The translations under genes and the position numbers were made by a program. Positions 34,816 through 43,714 of a stretch of 64,000 bases of DNA are shown piece after piece. Positions within the stretch are counted from its first letter, which is position 1. The number at the start of each line of letters is the position of its first letter. Below the pieces are notes generated by a model. The model did not search any database, was not told the DNA's origin, and saw nothing but the letters and a program-made list of their open reading frames with translations. This DNA is from Lentzea tibetensis (GTDB lineage: Bacteria > Actinomycetota > Actinomycetes > Mycobacteriales > Pseudonocardiaceae): the NCBI RefSeq assembly GCF_007845675.1, contig NZ_VOBR01000012.1, forward strand, positions 124,001 to 188,000, read 5' to 3'.

Positions 34816-35499
34816 ATGGCATACCTGTCCGTCGACGACGGCTATCTGAACATCCTCAACTGGTTCGGCACCGACACGCCGTACAAGCACGAGCGCATCG
34901 TCGAGGCCATGCGTGACATCGTCGACAACGCTCACGAGTTCCCCGGCTGGGTGTCGTCGTCGGTGCACTCCGGTCAGGACGTGCCCGGCACCGCCAACCT
35001 GATCCAGATGCGGTCGCGGGACGCCATCGAGGCGCGCTACAAGCGCGAGAAGATGGTCAACGTGACGATGCCGGCGTTCTACCAGTGGACGACGTCGTTC
35101 AAGTCGATCAAGGCCGAGGTCGTGTTCACGCAGACGCACCCGGACCTCGGCGGGATCGTCGAGATCTCGGCCGAGCGCGACGACTTCACGGTGCTGACGC
35201 TGTTCGCTGCCGACCCGGAGAACCAAGCGCAGCTGGTCGAGGCGCTGGCGCAGCCCGACGAGTGGCTGAAGACCGTGCCGGGCTTCCGTTCGCACAGCAT
35301 CCTGCGCGGCATCGACGGGACGCACGTCGCGATGTACGCCCAGTGGGACAGCAAGGAGTCCTACGACGCGTTCCACGTGCTGCCCGAGAGCGAGCGCCCC
35401 GCCGAGGTGCGCGAGCGGCGGGCGCTGGGGCAGGCCCTGGTCAACTCGCACGAGCCGCACACCTACACCGTCGTGCACTCGCGGTCGGCCGCTCGATGA
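34816..35499 (+). CDS. didomain antibiotic-biosynthesis-monooxygenase protein (AlpJ/JadG/GilOII-like)
   Basis: The 227-residue protein is made of two ferredoxin-like ABM domains. The first runs over about residues 5-105 (GYLNILNWFGTDTPYKHERI, PGWVSSSVHSG). The second covers about 120-215 (VLTLFAADPENQAQLVEAL, VPGFRSHSILRGIDG, AMYAQWDSKESYDAF). From memory of the family, this size and the FGTDTP/PGW patterns match the AlpJ, JadG and GilOII oxygenases that cleave or contract ring B of dehydrorabelomycin with reduced flavin. If correct, the product is a rearranged angucycline. A simpler anthrone-oxygenase role is the alternative. It is co-transcribed with rmlA and the next glycosyltransferase. 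Confidence 0.72.
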   Translation: MAYLSVDDGYLNILNWFGTDTPYKHERIVEAMRDIVDNAHEFPGWVSSSVHSGQDVPGTANLIQMRSRDAIEARYKREKMVNVTMPAFYQWTTSFKSIKAEVVFTQTHPDLGGIVEISAERDDFTVLTLFAADPENQAQLVEALAQPDEWLKTVPGFRSHSILRGIDGTHVAMYAQWDSKESYDAFHVLPESERPAEVRERRALGQALVNSHEPHTYTVVHSRSAAR

Positions 35500-36635
35500 A
35501 CGTCCTGTTCGTCACCGGGCCGAGCCCGGCCACGATGTTCTGGGCGCCTCCGCTGGCCACCGCGCTGCGCAACGCGGGCCACACCGTGGTCCTGGCCACG
35601 ACCGAGGAGACGACGCCGATCGCCCAGCAGATGGCGATCCCGTTCGTGCCGGTGTGCGACCGCCCGCTCGAGGCGCTGCTGTCCACCGACCGCAACGGCG
35701 TCGAGCTCCCGTGGCCGGTCACCGTCGAGGAGCAGATCGAGTTCCACGGCGCGTGGATGGCCCGCCTCGCCGCGGCCAGCTACGCCAAGCTGCGCGAGCT
35801 GGCCGACCACTGGCGCCCGGACGTGGTCGTCGGCGGCAGCCAGTCCTACGCCGCCGGCCTGCTCGCCGCCCGCCTCGGCGTGCCGCACGTGCGCCACACG
35901 TGGGACGCGCTGGAGATCCCCGAGGCGAACCCCTACGCCGACGTCGAACTCGCCCCCGAGCTCGGCGAGCTCGGGCTGGACGCGTTGCCGCACCCCGACC
36001 TGGTGCTCGACGTGACGCCACCGAGCATCAGCCCGGCGCCGCACGCGCCGGGCACGGTGCACGCCCGCTGGATCGGGACCAACCTGGCCCGGCCGATCGA
36101 CCCGTGGATGCTGGCGCGCGGCTCCCGGCCGCGCATCTGCGTCACCGCGGGCACGAGGGTCGCCGCCAGCGAGAGCCAGGAGTTCCTGATCGGCCTCGCC
36201 CGCGACCTCGGCGACCTCGACGCCGACCTCGTGGTCGCCGCGCCCGAGGACGTCGCACCGGCCGTGCGCGAAGCGCTGCCGGAGCTGCGGGTGGGCTGGA
36301 TGCCGCTGGAGGTGCTCGTGCCGAACTGCGATCTCATCGTGCACCACGGCGGCGGCTCCACCGCGATGAACGCCATGGCCGCCGGCACACCGCAGCTGGT
36401 GCTCTCCGAATGGCCGCTGTACAAGCCGCTGTGGCAACGGCTCGCCGACCACGGGTCCGCCATCGTGCTCAGCGGAGCCGAGGAACACGCCACCGAACGC
36501 GTCGCCAAGGCATGCGACCAACTGCTCGGTGACCGCACGTTCGCCGAGCGGGCGTCGGCCATGGCCGACGAGATCGCCGGGCTGCCCGGCCCGGTCGATC
36601 ACGTGCGCCGGATCGACGGTCTCGTCGGCCGGTGA
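35496..36635 (+). CDS. GT1-family glycosyltransferase
   Basis: The 379-residue protein has the GT-B fold with an N-terminal acceptor domain (VLFVTGPSPATMFWAPPLAT) and the C-terminal donor signature VPNCDLIVHHGGGSTAMNAMAAGTPQL. It would attach a dTDP-deoxysugar to the aromatic aglycone. Its ATG overlaps the stop of the ABM oxygenase (ATGA). It is followed by a strong hairpin at 36642-36678. Confidence 0.92.
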   Translation: MNVLFVTGPSPATMFWAPPLATALRNAGHTVVLATTEETTPIAQQMAIPFVPVCDRPLEALLSTDRNGVELPWPVTVEEQIEFHGAWMARLAAASYAKLRELADHWRPDVVVGGSQSYAAGLLAARLGVPHVRHTWDALEIPEANPYADVELAPELGELGLDALPHPDLVLDVTPPSISPAPHAPGTVHARWIGTNLARPIDPWMLARGSRPRICVTAGTRVAASESQEFLIGLARDLGDLDADLVVAAPEDVAPAVREALPELRVGWMPLEVLVPNCDLIVHHGGGSTAMNAMAAGTPQLVLSEWPLYKPLWQRLADHGSAIVLSGAEEHATERVAKACDQLLGDRTFAERASAMADEIAGLPGPVDHVRRIDGLVGR

Positions 36636-36641
36636 ACGCGG

Positions 36642-36678
36642 TTCCGGCCGGGGCGCGTACGTCACGCCCCGGCCGGAA
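36642..36678. terminator. 14-base perfect stem terminator, copy 1
   Basis: TTCCGGCCGGGGCG (36642-36655) pairs perfectly with CGCCCCGGCCGGAA (36665-36678) around a 9-base loop and is followed by TCCTGTTGTTCTG. It begins six bases after the glycosyltransferase stop. Confidence 0.8.
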
Positions 36679-36911
36679 TCCTGTTGTTCTGCACGGCCAC
36701 CGCGATACCGGCCCCGCAGGCCGCTTTCGCGCTCAGCGAAACCGAGTACCGCTCCGGCCATGCCGAGCGGACCGGAATTGTCAGTGCTGGCTGGGAGAAT
36801 GAAATCAGGGGACCCCCAGGCGGGGACCCCGGCGAAGCCGCGCCTCGACCCAGCGACCACGCGAACCAGACCAGCGGCCACGCCGCACGGCCAACACGCG
36901 ATCAACACGGC
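36679..36911. other. non-coding spacer between two copies of one terminator
   Basis: About 230 bases lie between the two near-identical hairpins. I see no convincing gene. Short repeated phrases (CCGCACGGCC, CGCGATCAACACGG) recall the flanks of the hairpins, as if the hairpin with its surroundings had been duplicated and the inside had decayed. Confidence 0.5.
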
Positions 36912-36946
36912 TCCGGCCGGGGCGCGTACGTCACGCCCCGGCCGGA
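36912..36946. terminator. perfect stem terminator, copy 2
   Basis: TCCGGCCGGGGCG (36912-36924) pairs with CGCCCCGGCCGGA (36934-36946) around the same CGTACGTCA-type loop as copy 1. The copies agree over about 50 bases including the flanks. It lies 20 bases beyond the stop of the minus-strand methyltransferase and serves that operon. Confidence 0.8.
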
Positions 36947-36966
36947 TTCCTGTTGTCCTGCTCCGA

Positions 36967-37683
36967 CTACCGCAGCACGCCGACGAAGAGCCCAGGCCCC
37001 GACCACGCGGGCCGGATGTGCTCGACGGTCAGCCCGGCGAGCTCGAACGCGGCCTCGTACTGCGCCTGTTCGAACAGCGCGAGCTCGTGCTGCTCGGCGA
37101 CGTGGCGAATCCCGTGCTCGGGATCCGCGACCACCCAGTGGACCTCCATGCGGCTCCGGTCACCGAGATCGACCGTGTGCGAGACGCGGGAGATGGTCCG
37201 GTCGCCGACCTTCACGGTGTCCCCGGCGACGTAGCGGTCCAGCAGCTCGCCCGGTGTCCACCACGCTTCGACCAGCAGCACGCCACCCGGCTCGAGATGA
37301 CGGGCGAGACACGCGATCGTCTGCCGCAGCCCCGCTTCGTGCGCTGTGTACCCGATGGAGCTGTACATGCAGGTGACAGCGCTGAAGCGGCGGTCGAGGG
37401 AGAAGTCGCGCATGTCGCCCTGGTGCAGGCGGACCCCTGGGAGCAACGGGCGGGCCACCGAGAGCATGGCCTCGGACAGCTCGATCCCTTCGACGTGCTC
37501 GAACTCGTGGACGAAGTGCTCGAGGTGCGACCCGCTACCGCAGGCCACGTCGAGCAACGAGGACGCCTGCGGCATCCGTTCGCGAACCAGTGCGGCCAGA
37601 TGCGCCGCCTCGGCCGCGTAGTCCTTGCCCTTCCGCTCGCGGTAGAAGTCGTGGTACACGCTCGCGGTATCGGCTTCGTACAA
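36967..37683 (-). CDS. dTDP-3-aminosugar N,N-dimethyltransferase (DesVI/TylM1-like)
   Basis: The 238-residue SAM-dependent methyltransferase has the SAM loop SSLLDVACGSGSHLEHF and the family's typical N-terminus (YEADTASVYHDFYRERKGKD), TCMYSSIGY and HRHLEPGG-like LARHLEPGGVLLVEAWW. Length and layout match DesVI/TylM1 (about 237 residues), which dimethylate the 3-amino group of dTDP-aminosugars. It uses a TTG start with a G-rich site just ahead. It is the last gene of the ten-gene sugar operon. Confidence 0.9.
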   Translation of the reverse strand: MYEADTASVYHDFYRERKGKDYAAEAAHLAALVRERMPQASSLLDVACGSGSHLEHFVHEFEHVEGIELSEAMLSVARPLLPGVRLHQGDMRDFSLDRRFSAVTCMYSSIGYTAHEAGLRQTIACLARHLEPGGVLLVEAWWTPGELLDRYVAGDTVKVGDRTISRVSHTVDLGDRSRMEVHWVVADPEHGIRHVAEQHELALFEQAQYEAAFELAGLTVEHIRPAWSGPGLFVGVLR

Positions 37684-37712
37684 GATCTCCCCCTCGTGCG
37701 ACTGGCGGCCTG

Positions 37713-38294
37713 CTAGAAGGCCACCTGGTACGGCGTCTTGGCGCGCGCCTCGCGCAACGGCAACGCCCACCAGGCGAGCTGGTCGAGCAGCACCTTGGTC
37801 GCGGTGCTCGACGCCTCGACGTCGGCGGGCAGCTTGTCCTCGCCGCCGAAGTCGCCGGTGTAGATGCCGAAGCTGACGTAGTCCCGCATGGTGACCGCGT
37901 GCATCTCGGCGTAGACCAGCCGGAGCGCCTCGACGGCGCGCTGGCCGCTGGCGGTGCCGCCGTAGGAGACGAAGCCGACCGGCTTGCCCCGCCACTGCGT
38001 GTAGTGCCAGTCGATCAGGCTCTTGATCGACGCCGGGAAGCTGTGGTTGTACTCCGGCGTGACGACCACGAACGCGTCCGCGGCCTCGAGGGCCTCGGTG
38101 ATCGGGGCCAGCTCGGCGGGCGGCTCGTTGGTGATGATCAGCGGCGGCGGGTAGTCGGCGAGATCGACGACAGTGATCTTGAACTGATCGTGCTTGGCCG
38201 CTTCATCCCTGAACCACTTGGCCACCATCTCCCCCGCGCGGCCGGGCCGCACGCTGCCAATGATGATGGCGAGGTTGATCGGGGTGTCGGTCAT
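37713..38294 (-). CDS. NADPH-dependent FMN reductase
   Basis: The 193-residue flavodoxin-like protein has the motif AIIIGSVRPGRAGEMVAKWF and VVVTPEYNHSFPASIKSLID with GKPVGFVSYGGTASGQRAVE, all typical of the NADPH_red FMN-reductase family. It probably supplies reduced flavin to the class D monooxygenase (32588-33721) or the ABM oxygenase (34816-35499), as GilH does for GilOII. A strong site, GGAAGGAAG, precedes the ATG. Confidence 0.9.
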   Translation of the reverse strand: MTDTPINLAIIIGSVRPGRAGEMVAKWFRDEAAKHDQFKITVVDLADYPPPLIITNEPPAELAPITEALEAADAFVVVTPEYNHSFPASIKSLIDWHYTQWRGKPVGFVSYGGTASGQRAVEALRLVYAEMHAVTMRDYVSFGIYTGDFGGEDKLPADVEASSTATKVLLDQLAWWALPLREARAKTPYQVAF

Positions 38295-38333
38295 GAACTT
38301 CCTTCCAGGTTCGGTACTTCGGTTGTGCACCGG

Positions 38334-39533
38334 TCACTCGGCCGGACGGCGCGGGCGCCGGTAGCGCTGGTACGAGGCCGTGAAATCGGCGAGCTGCTCC
38401 ACCACCCGTGAAGGGGCGGGCATCGCGGCCATCTCCTGGGCGACCTCCTCACTCGCCTTGCGGTATGCGGAGTTGACCAGCACGTCCTCGACGGCAGGCT
38501 TGAGCGTGGCTGGAACGGCGCTGTCCATGGCCACCACGGCACCCGCCCCACGGGCCGCGACAAGTCGAGCGTTGGCGACGGCCGGACCGGCAGCGGCCGG
38601 CAGCACCAACTGAGGAACCCCCACAGCGAAAGCTGCGTACATCGTACCGAGACCACCGTGATGAATCACGGAATCGCTCACCGCCAGCAACGCGCGCATC
38701 GGCACCCAGTCGACCAGGGTCACGTGTTCCGGCAACGGATCCGGCAGCGCGGGCAGGTCCGCGCCCGCCGTCGCGACGACCAGGTCGACGCCGAGATCCG
38801 CGGTACCGAGAACGACTTCTCGCATCAGGCCGCCGTCGCCGAACCAGCGGGTGAACGAGCCGAGCGTCAGCACGACGCGCGGCCGCGGCCCGCGGCTCAG
38901 CAGCCACTCCGGCAGGTGCGAGCCGCCGGTGTAGGCCGTGAACCGCATCGGCAGCACCGATCGCCGTTGCGCGGGCGGGCCGAAGGCGTCGAGCGACGGC
39001 GGGCTCACGTCGATCTCGACGTCGCGGACCTCCTTCGTCAGATCCGGGACACCGCGCCGTTCCGCCTCCGCCGCGAAGGCGGCCAGTGCGGGCGGCGGCG
39101 TCGGCAGCGGGGTGCCGAGGCCGTGCATGACCGCGGGCACGCCGAGGACCCTGGCGGTGACGAGACCGGCGACCGCCGGCGGCGTGTAGACGACGAGGTC
39201 GGGCTGCCACGCCCTCGCGGTGTCGAGCAGGCCGTCGATCATCGCCGCGCTGGTGTCCGCGAAGACCTTCCCGACGAACCGGGCCATCTGCTCGCCGCCG
39301 ACCTCCATGCCGGAGCCGCCTTCGGCGAGCATGTCCGCCAGCTTCTCGTAGTTCCGGCGCGCCTCGCCGTCGTCGGTGGCGACGGCGAGCAGCCCGGCGT
39401 CCGCCGCGGTCTGCAACGCCGGACCGCTGACCGCGGCCAGCACGTCGTGCCCCGCCGACTGGGCGGCCTGCGCCAGCGACACCCACGGCAGGGTGTGGGA
39501 CGTCCCCGGGAGGGTCGTGAACAGGAAGCGCAT
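38334..39533 (-). CDS. GT1-family antibiotic glycosyltransferase (EryCIII-like)
   Basis: The 399-residue protein has the typical start MRFLFTTLPGTSHTLPWVSL, a DUF1205-like middle and the donor-binding region LLAVSDSVIHHGGLGTMYAAF. It is the second glycosyltransferase of the cluster and the one embedded in the sugar operon, so it is the better candidate for the aminosugar transfer. No P450-like activator protein accompanies it, unlike EryCII/DesVIII-dependent enzymes. GGAGAAG precedes the ATG. Confidence 0.92.
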   Translation of the reverse strand: MRFLFTTLPGTSHTLPWVSLAQAAQSAGHDVLAAVSGPALQTAADAGLLAVATDDGEARRNYEKLADMLAEGGSGMEVGGEQMARFVGKVFADTSAAMIDGLLDTARAWQPDLVVYTPPAVAGLVTARVLGVPAVMHGLGTPLPTPPPALAAFAAEAERRGVPDLTKEVRDVEIDVSPPSLDAFGPPAQRRSVLPMRFTAYTGGSHLPEWLLSRGPRPRVVLTLGSFTRWFGDGGLMREVVLGTADLGVDLVVATAGADLPALPDPLPEHVTLVDWVPMRALLAVSDSVIHHGGLGTMYAAFAVGVPQLVLPAAAGPAVANARLVAARGAGAVVAMDSAVPATLKPAVEDVLVNSAYRKASEEVAQEMAAMPAPSRVVEQLADFTASYQRYRRPRRPAE

Positions 39534-39544
39534 GTCTTCTCCTT

Positions 39545-40177
39545 TCAGGTGGTCGTGGCGCCGACGGCGGCGTTCGGATCGCTCAACAGGCGGTCCAGCT
39601 CCACGCACTGCTCGTACGACGGGAGCAGGCCGAGCCGCAGCGCCTCGGCCAGGGTGATCGCCGTGCGATCGCGCTCGGCCATGACCAGCTCGATGCCGTC
39701 CGGAACGGGCAGGCCGAGCTCCGGGTCGAGCACCGAGAGCGCGCGCTCGTCCTCGGTCACGTACGGCTTGGAGATCATGTACGAGATGACCGTGTCGTCG
39801 GTGAGCGCGACGAAGCCGTTGGCCACGCCCACCGGCAGGTACATGGAGCGGAACGACTTCTGGTCCATCACCACGGTGTCGCTCCTGCCGAACGTCGGCG
39901 AACCGACGCGGATGTCGGCCACCAGGTAGAGCGCTTCGCCACGGGCGCAGTACGCGTACTTCGCCATCCCCGGCGGGGTGACCGTGTAGTGCATGCCCCG
40001 CACGACACCGCGCTGCGAGTAGCTGTGGATCGTCTGCGCCACACCGAAGAGCGCGCCGCCGTGCGCCGCTTCGAAGGTCGCGCGCTCGAACGGCGTCGCG
40101 ACCAGCCCCCGCCCGTCGTAGTAGACGTCCGAGCAGAACTCGAGCGCCCCTTCGACGGCCAGCTCGCGAACCTCCAT
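39545..40177 (-). CDS. dTDP-4-keto-6-deoxyhexose 3,5- or 5-epimerase (RmlC/EvaD-like)
   Basis: The 210-residue cupin has the RmlC signature HSYSQRGVVRGMHYTVTPPG, LYLVADIRVGSPTFGRSD and YLPVGVANGFVALTDDTVISY. In vancosamine-type pathways it epimerises C5 to give the L-sugar. Its ATG overlaps the aminotransferase stop. Confidence 0.91.
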   Translation of the reverse strand: MEVRELAVEGALEFCSDVYYDGRGLVATPFERATFEAAHGGALFGVAQTIHSYSQRGVVRGMHYTVTPPGMAKYAYCARGEALYLVADIRVGSPTFGRSDTVVMDQKSFRSMYLPVGVANGFVALTDDTVISYMISKPYVTEDERALSVLDPELGLPVPDGIELVMAERDRTAITLAEALRLGLLPSYEQCVELDRLLSDPNAAVGATTT

Positions 40178-41286
40178 CAGAGGGTCTCCAGCACTTCACG
40201 CAGGGCCGAGATGACCTTGTCCTGCACGTCCTCGGACAGCGAGGGGTACATCGGCAGCGAGAAGATCTCGCCCGCCAGCCGCTCCGTGACCGGCAGCGAA
40301 CCCTTCTCCCAGCCGAGGTGGGCGAAGCCGGTCATGGTGTGCACCGGCCACGGGTAGCTGATGTTCAGGTGGATGTCGTAGCCCTTGAGCCGCTCGATGA
40401 TCTCGTCGCGCTGCGGGTGGCGGACGACGTACACGTAGTAGACGTGCTCGTTGCCCTCGTTGACCTTCGGCAGCACCAGGCCGGTGTCGCCGAGCCCTTC
40501 GGAGTACCGCGCGGCCACGGCCTGGCGGCCCGCCACGTAGTCGTCCAGGCGACGCAGCTTGCGGCGCAGGATCTCGGCCTGCACCTCGTCGAGCCTGCTG
40601 TTGTGGCCGGGCGTCTCGACGACGTAGTACCGCTCCTCCATGCCGTAGTAGCGCAGGCGGCGCAGGTTCTGGGCGGTGGTCTCGTCGGAGGTGACGGTGG
40701 CCCCGCCGTCGCCGTACGCGCCGAGCACCTTCGTCGGGTAGAAGGAGAACGCGGCGGCGTCACCGAACGAGCCGGCGAGCTTGCCGTTCCGACGGGCTCC
40801 GTGCGCCTGTGCGCAGTCCTCGAGCAGAGCGAGGTCGAGGTCACCGGCGAGCGCGGTCAGCGCTTCGACGTCCACGCACTGCCCGTAGAGGTGCACGGGC
40901 AGCAGGCAGCTCGTCCGCTCGGTGATCGCGGCCTCCACTTTGGACACGTCCATCAGGAAGTCGTCCTCGTTGACGTCGACGAAGACCGGCGTGGCGCCGA
41001 CCGCGTCGATCGCCACCACCGTGGGTGCGGCGGTGTTCGACACGGTGATGACCTCGTCGCCCGGCTTGACGCCGATGGCCTGCAGGCCGAGCTTGATCGC
41101 GTTGGTGCCGTTGTCGACGCCGACGCAGTGCCCGACACCGTGCCACGCGGCGAACTCGGTCTCGAACGAGCGCACGCTGGGGCCGAGCACCAGCTGGCCG
41201 GAGCCGAACACGGTCTCGACCGCGTCGAGCAGGTCCGCGCGCTCCTTCTCGTACTCCGCCTGGTAGTCCCACACTCGGGTCGGCAT
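40177..41286 (-). CDS. dTDP-3-ketohexose 3-aminotransferase (DegT/DnrJ/EryC1 family)
   Basis: The 369-residue PLP enzyme has the family's [36 protein letters not shown] and the PLP-Lys motif [16 protein letters not shown]. It installs the 3-amino group with glutamate as donor (EvaB/TylB type). ATG 41286 follows GAAAGGAC. Confidence 0.93.
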   Translation of the reverse strand: MPTRVWDYQAEYEKERADLLDAVETVFGSGQLVLGPSVRSFETEFAAWHGVGHCVGVDNGTNAIKLGLQAIGVKPGDEVITVSNTAAPTVVAIDAVGATPVFVDVNEDDFLMDVSKVEAAITERTSCLLPVHLYGQCVDVEALTALAGDLDLALLEDCAQAHGARRNGKLAGSFGDAAAFSFYPTKVLGAYGDGGATVTSDETTAQNLRRLRYYGMEERYYVVETPGHNSRLDEVQAEILRRKLRRLDDYVAGRQAVAARYSEGLGDTGLVLPKVNEGNEHVYYVYVVRHPQRDEIIERLKGYDIHLNISYPWPVHTMTGFAHLGWEKGSLPVTERLAGEIFSLPMYPSLSEDVQDKVISALREVLETL

Positions 41287-41312
41287 CTGAAGTCCTTTCG
41301 ATCTCGCCGGGG

Positions 41313-42305
41313 TCATGGCGTGGTGGTCGGTACGGGCTGCCGCAGGAGTGCCGCGACGGTGCGGTCGATCCCTTCGCGCAGCGGCACCCGCGCCGTCCAG
41401 CCGGTGGCCGACCCGAACGGAACGGGGTTGATGAACACGTTGAGGAAGTCGGTGACGACGGCGGCACCCGGTGGTGTGACGGTGACGACCGGGACCTCCG
41501 GCTTGCCGGTGGCGTCGGCCACGGCTTCGGCCACCGTGCGGAACACGTCACCGAGCCGGTCGGCAACACCGGTGCCGATCATCCAGTGCCGGCCGACGAG
41601 CGCGTCCGGGTGATCGAGCGCGGCCAGGAAGGCGCGGCCGACGTCCTCGACGTAGGTGATGTCGCGGACCACGGTCCCGTCGTGCCACATGGTCAGCTGC
41701 TCACCGGCCAGCGCCTTGCGGATCATGGTCGTGACCACACCGGCGTCCGGCGCGCCGGACAGCGCGGTCTGACCGAAGACCGTGGCCAGCCGCAGGCTGA
41801 TGCCGCGCACGGCACCGGCCGCGGAAGCCGCCATGAGGACGTTCTCGGCCTCGAGGTTCTGCCGGTCGTACTCGGTGTCGGGGTCGTCGGGCTCGGTGCC
41901 GTCCATCGGGTGGTCCGGCGTGTGCCCGATCTGCGTGCACGCGCCGGCGAACACGACGAGCGGTGGCGAGCCCGGCCGGTCCGCGAGCACCCGGACGAGC
42001 GAGCGCATGATGCCGACGTTCACCGGTTCGGTGGCGGCCGGGTTCTCCTCTGGCAGGCGCCAGTCGCCGCTGTGCTTGGCCAGGTGGAACACGACGTCCG
42101 CACCGTCGACGGCACGGGCGACGCCGTCCGGGTCGGTGAGGTCGATCGACACCGCCTCGGTGCCGGCGACCGCGTCGGGCGGCACCACGCAGTTCCGCCG
42201 GGCCACCAGGCGCAGCGACACGGGGCGCTGGGCCAGCAGCCCCGACACGACCGATCCGACGTACCCCGAGGCGCCCAGCACGGCAATCCTCGGCGACCGG
42301 GTCAT
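41313..42305 (-). CDS. dTDP-4-keto sugar 4-ketoreductase (EvaE/DnmV-like SDR)
   Basis: The 330-residue extended SDR starts [20 protein letters not shown], with FAGACTQIG and then Tyr146 in [13 protein letters not shown]. The expected YxxxK is Tyr146-DRQ-Asn150, i.e. Asn in place of Lys. The C-terminal half retains the family pattern ([33 protein letters not shown]). By position it reduces C4 of the aminosugar in the last step of the pathway. Either Asn is tolerated or a neighbouring residue serves instead. Start and stop overlap neighbours at the upstream side (ATGA with the 2,3-dehydratase). Confidence 0.85.
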   Translation of the reverse strand: MTRSPRIAVLGASGYVGSVVSGLLAQRPVSLRLVARRNCVVPPDAVAGTEAVSIDLTDPDGVARAVDGADVVFHLAKHSGDWRLPEENPAATEPVNVGIMRSLVRVLADRPGSPPLVVFAGACTQIGHTPDHPMDGTEPDDPDTEYDRQNLEAENVLMAASAAGAVRGISLRLATVFGQTALSGAPDAGVVTTMIRKALAGEQLTMWHDGTVVRDITYVEDVGRAFLAALDHPDALVGRHWMIGTGVADRLGDVFRTVAEAVADATGKPEVPVVTVTPPGAAVVTDFLNVFINPVPFGSATGWTARVPLREGIDRTVAALLRQPVPTTTP

Positions 42306-43714
42306 CGGGCCGCCCCGTCACGCGTGGTGGCCAGGGTTGCCGTGCAGGCCAACAGGGTTCGCGCCTGCATCGCGACGTAGTGGCTGTGCCGCACCAGTTC
42401 TGTGAGCTGGTGCAGGGTCATCCACCGGAAGCCGGGGTGCTCGAGCTGCTCGTCGACCTCGACGATCACGTAGCGGTTGCGGGTCTGGAAGAACCGGCCG
42501 CCTTCCTCGGACAACATCGTGTCGTACAGCACGCGGTCCTCCGGTGCGTCGAGCACGACGTCGAGGAAGGGCGGCCGGGCGATGTCGCCGTGGTCGAGGT
42601 TCGCCGGCGTGCACTGCACGGTCGGCGCGATCTCGGCGACGTCGGCGAAGCCGGGCTCGACCCGCATGCCGACCAGCACGTGCAGCACACCGTCGAACCG
42701 CGCGACGACGAACGCGGCGAGACCGACGTGCCTGGCCGCGACCATCGGCTGGTCCCACCGCCCGACCTCGCGCCCGCCCGCCTCGACCCGCACGCCGATG
42801 ACGTCGAAGAAGCGGTCGGTCTCGTGCGAGATCACGTCCGCGCCGTACCGCCACTGCGGCAACCGGTTGAGCGGCGCGTCGTGCACCTCGATGTCGGTCA
42901 CCGTGCGGACGTCGGTGATCCAGCTGAGCAGGTCGGCCGTGTCGTGCACGCTGCGCCGGTCGCCGCTCCACGACCTGATCAGCGAGAGCACCCGCTCGTC
43001 GCGGTCGAGCGCCATCGTGGCCGGCATCAGGTCGAGGAACGGCAGGCACGACAACACCGAACGCGCGTCCATGTTGACCAGGTCGTCGACCTGCAGGAGC
43101 TCGTGGATCTGCTGGATGGTCAGCCAGTGGAAGCCGTCGAGCACGGGCACGTCGCCCGCGACCTCGATGATCACGTTGCGGTTGCGCTTGAGCAGGAACC
43201 AGCTGCCCTGCTCGGACTGCCGGACGTCGGCGATCACCCGGTGCCTGTCGCGCTCGCGGAAGTAGTCGAGGTACGGCACGGGGTTGCCGCCGTGCACCCG
43301 CGTGTAGTTGCTGCGGGTGGCCTGCACGGTCGGCGACACCTGGATGCCGTTGATGTTGCCGGGCTCGGCCTTGAGCTGCATCAGGTAGTGCGGCACCCCG
43401 TCGAACTGCTTGACGAGGATGCCCAGGATGCCGATCTCGGGCTGGTTGATGATCGGCTGGTGCCACTGCCGGGTGCCCGCCGGGCCCGCGACGCTCACGT
43501 CGACGCCCTGGATCGTGTAGAACTTCCCGCTGGCGTGCCGGATGTTGCCCGAGTCGGGGTCGGCGCTCCACTGCGCGAGCTGGTCGAGCGGGATCCGCTC
43601 GGCCCGCGTGTACATCGAGTCCCTGGCGGCGTCGAGCGCCGTGTGGAACTCGGTGAGGCGGGCGGTGTCGTAGTGCCCGTAACCGTTGGGGCTGCCCAAG
43701 GTGCGCGCGCTCAC
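42302..43714 (-). CDS. dTDP-4-keto-6-deoxyglucose 2,3-dehydratase (EvaA/TylX3-like)
   Basis: The 470-residue protein is built of two similar halves, each with WxxxQPxxxxPExGxLxxxxxxxxGVxHxLxxxxxEPG patterns (WHQPIINQPEIGILGILVKQ and WDQPMVAARHVGLAAFVVAR). This internal duplication is characteristic of NDP-hexose 2,3-dehydratases. It removes the C2 hydroxyl, giving the 2-deoxy-3-keto sugar on which the aminotransferase and C-methyltransferase act. Overlaps on both sides show tight coupling. Confidence 0.94.
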   Translation of the reverse strand: MSARTLGSPNGYGHYDTARLTEFHTALDAARDSMYTRAERIPLDQLAQWSADPDSGNIRHASGKFYTIQGVDVSVAGPAGTRQWHQPIINQPEIGILGILVKQFDGVPHYLMQLKAEPGNINGIQVSPTVQATRSNYTRVHGGNPVPYLDYFRERDRHRVIADVRQSEQGSWFLLKRNRNVIIEVAGDVPVLDGFHWLTIQQIHELLQVDDLVNMDARSVLSCLPFLDLMPATMALDRDERVLSLIRSWSGDRRSVHDTADLLSWITDVRTVTDIEVHDAPLNRLPQWRYGADVISHETDRFFDVIGVRVEAGGREVGRWDQPMVAARHVGLAAFVVARFDGVLHVLVGMRVEPGFADVAEIAPTVQCTPANLDHGDIARPPFLDVVLDAPEDRVLYDTMLSEEGGRFFQTRNRYVIVEVDEQLEHPGFRWMTLHQLTELVRHSHYVAMQARTLLACTATLATTRDGAAR

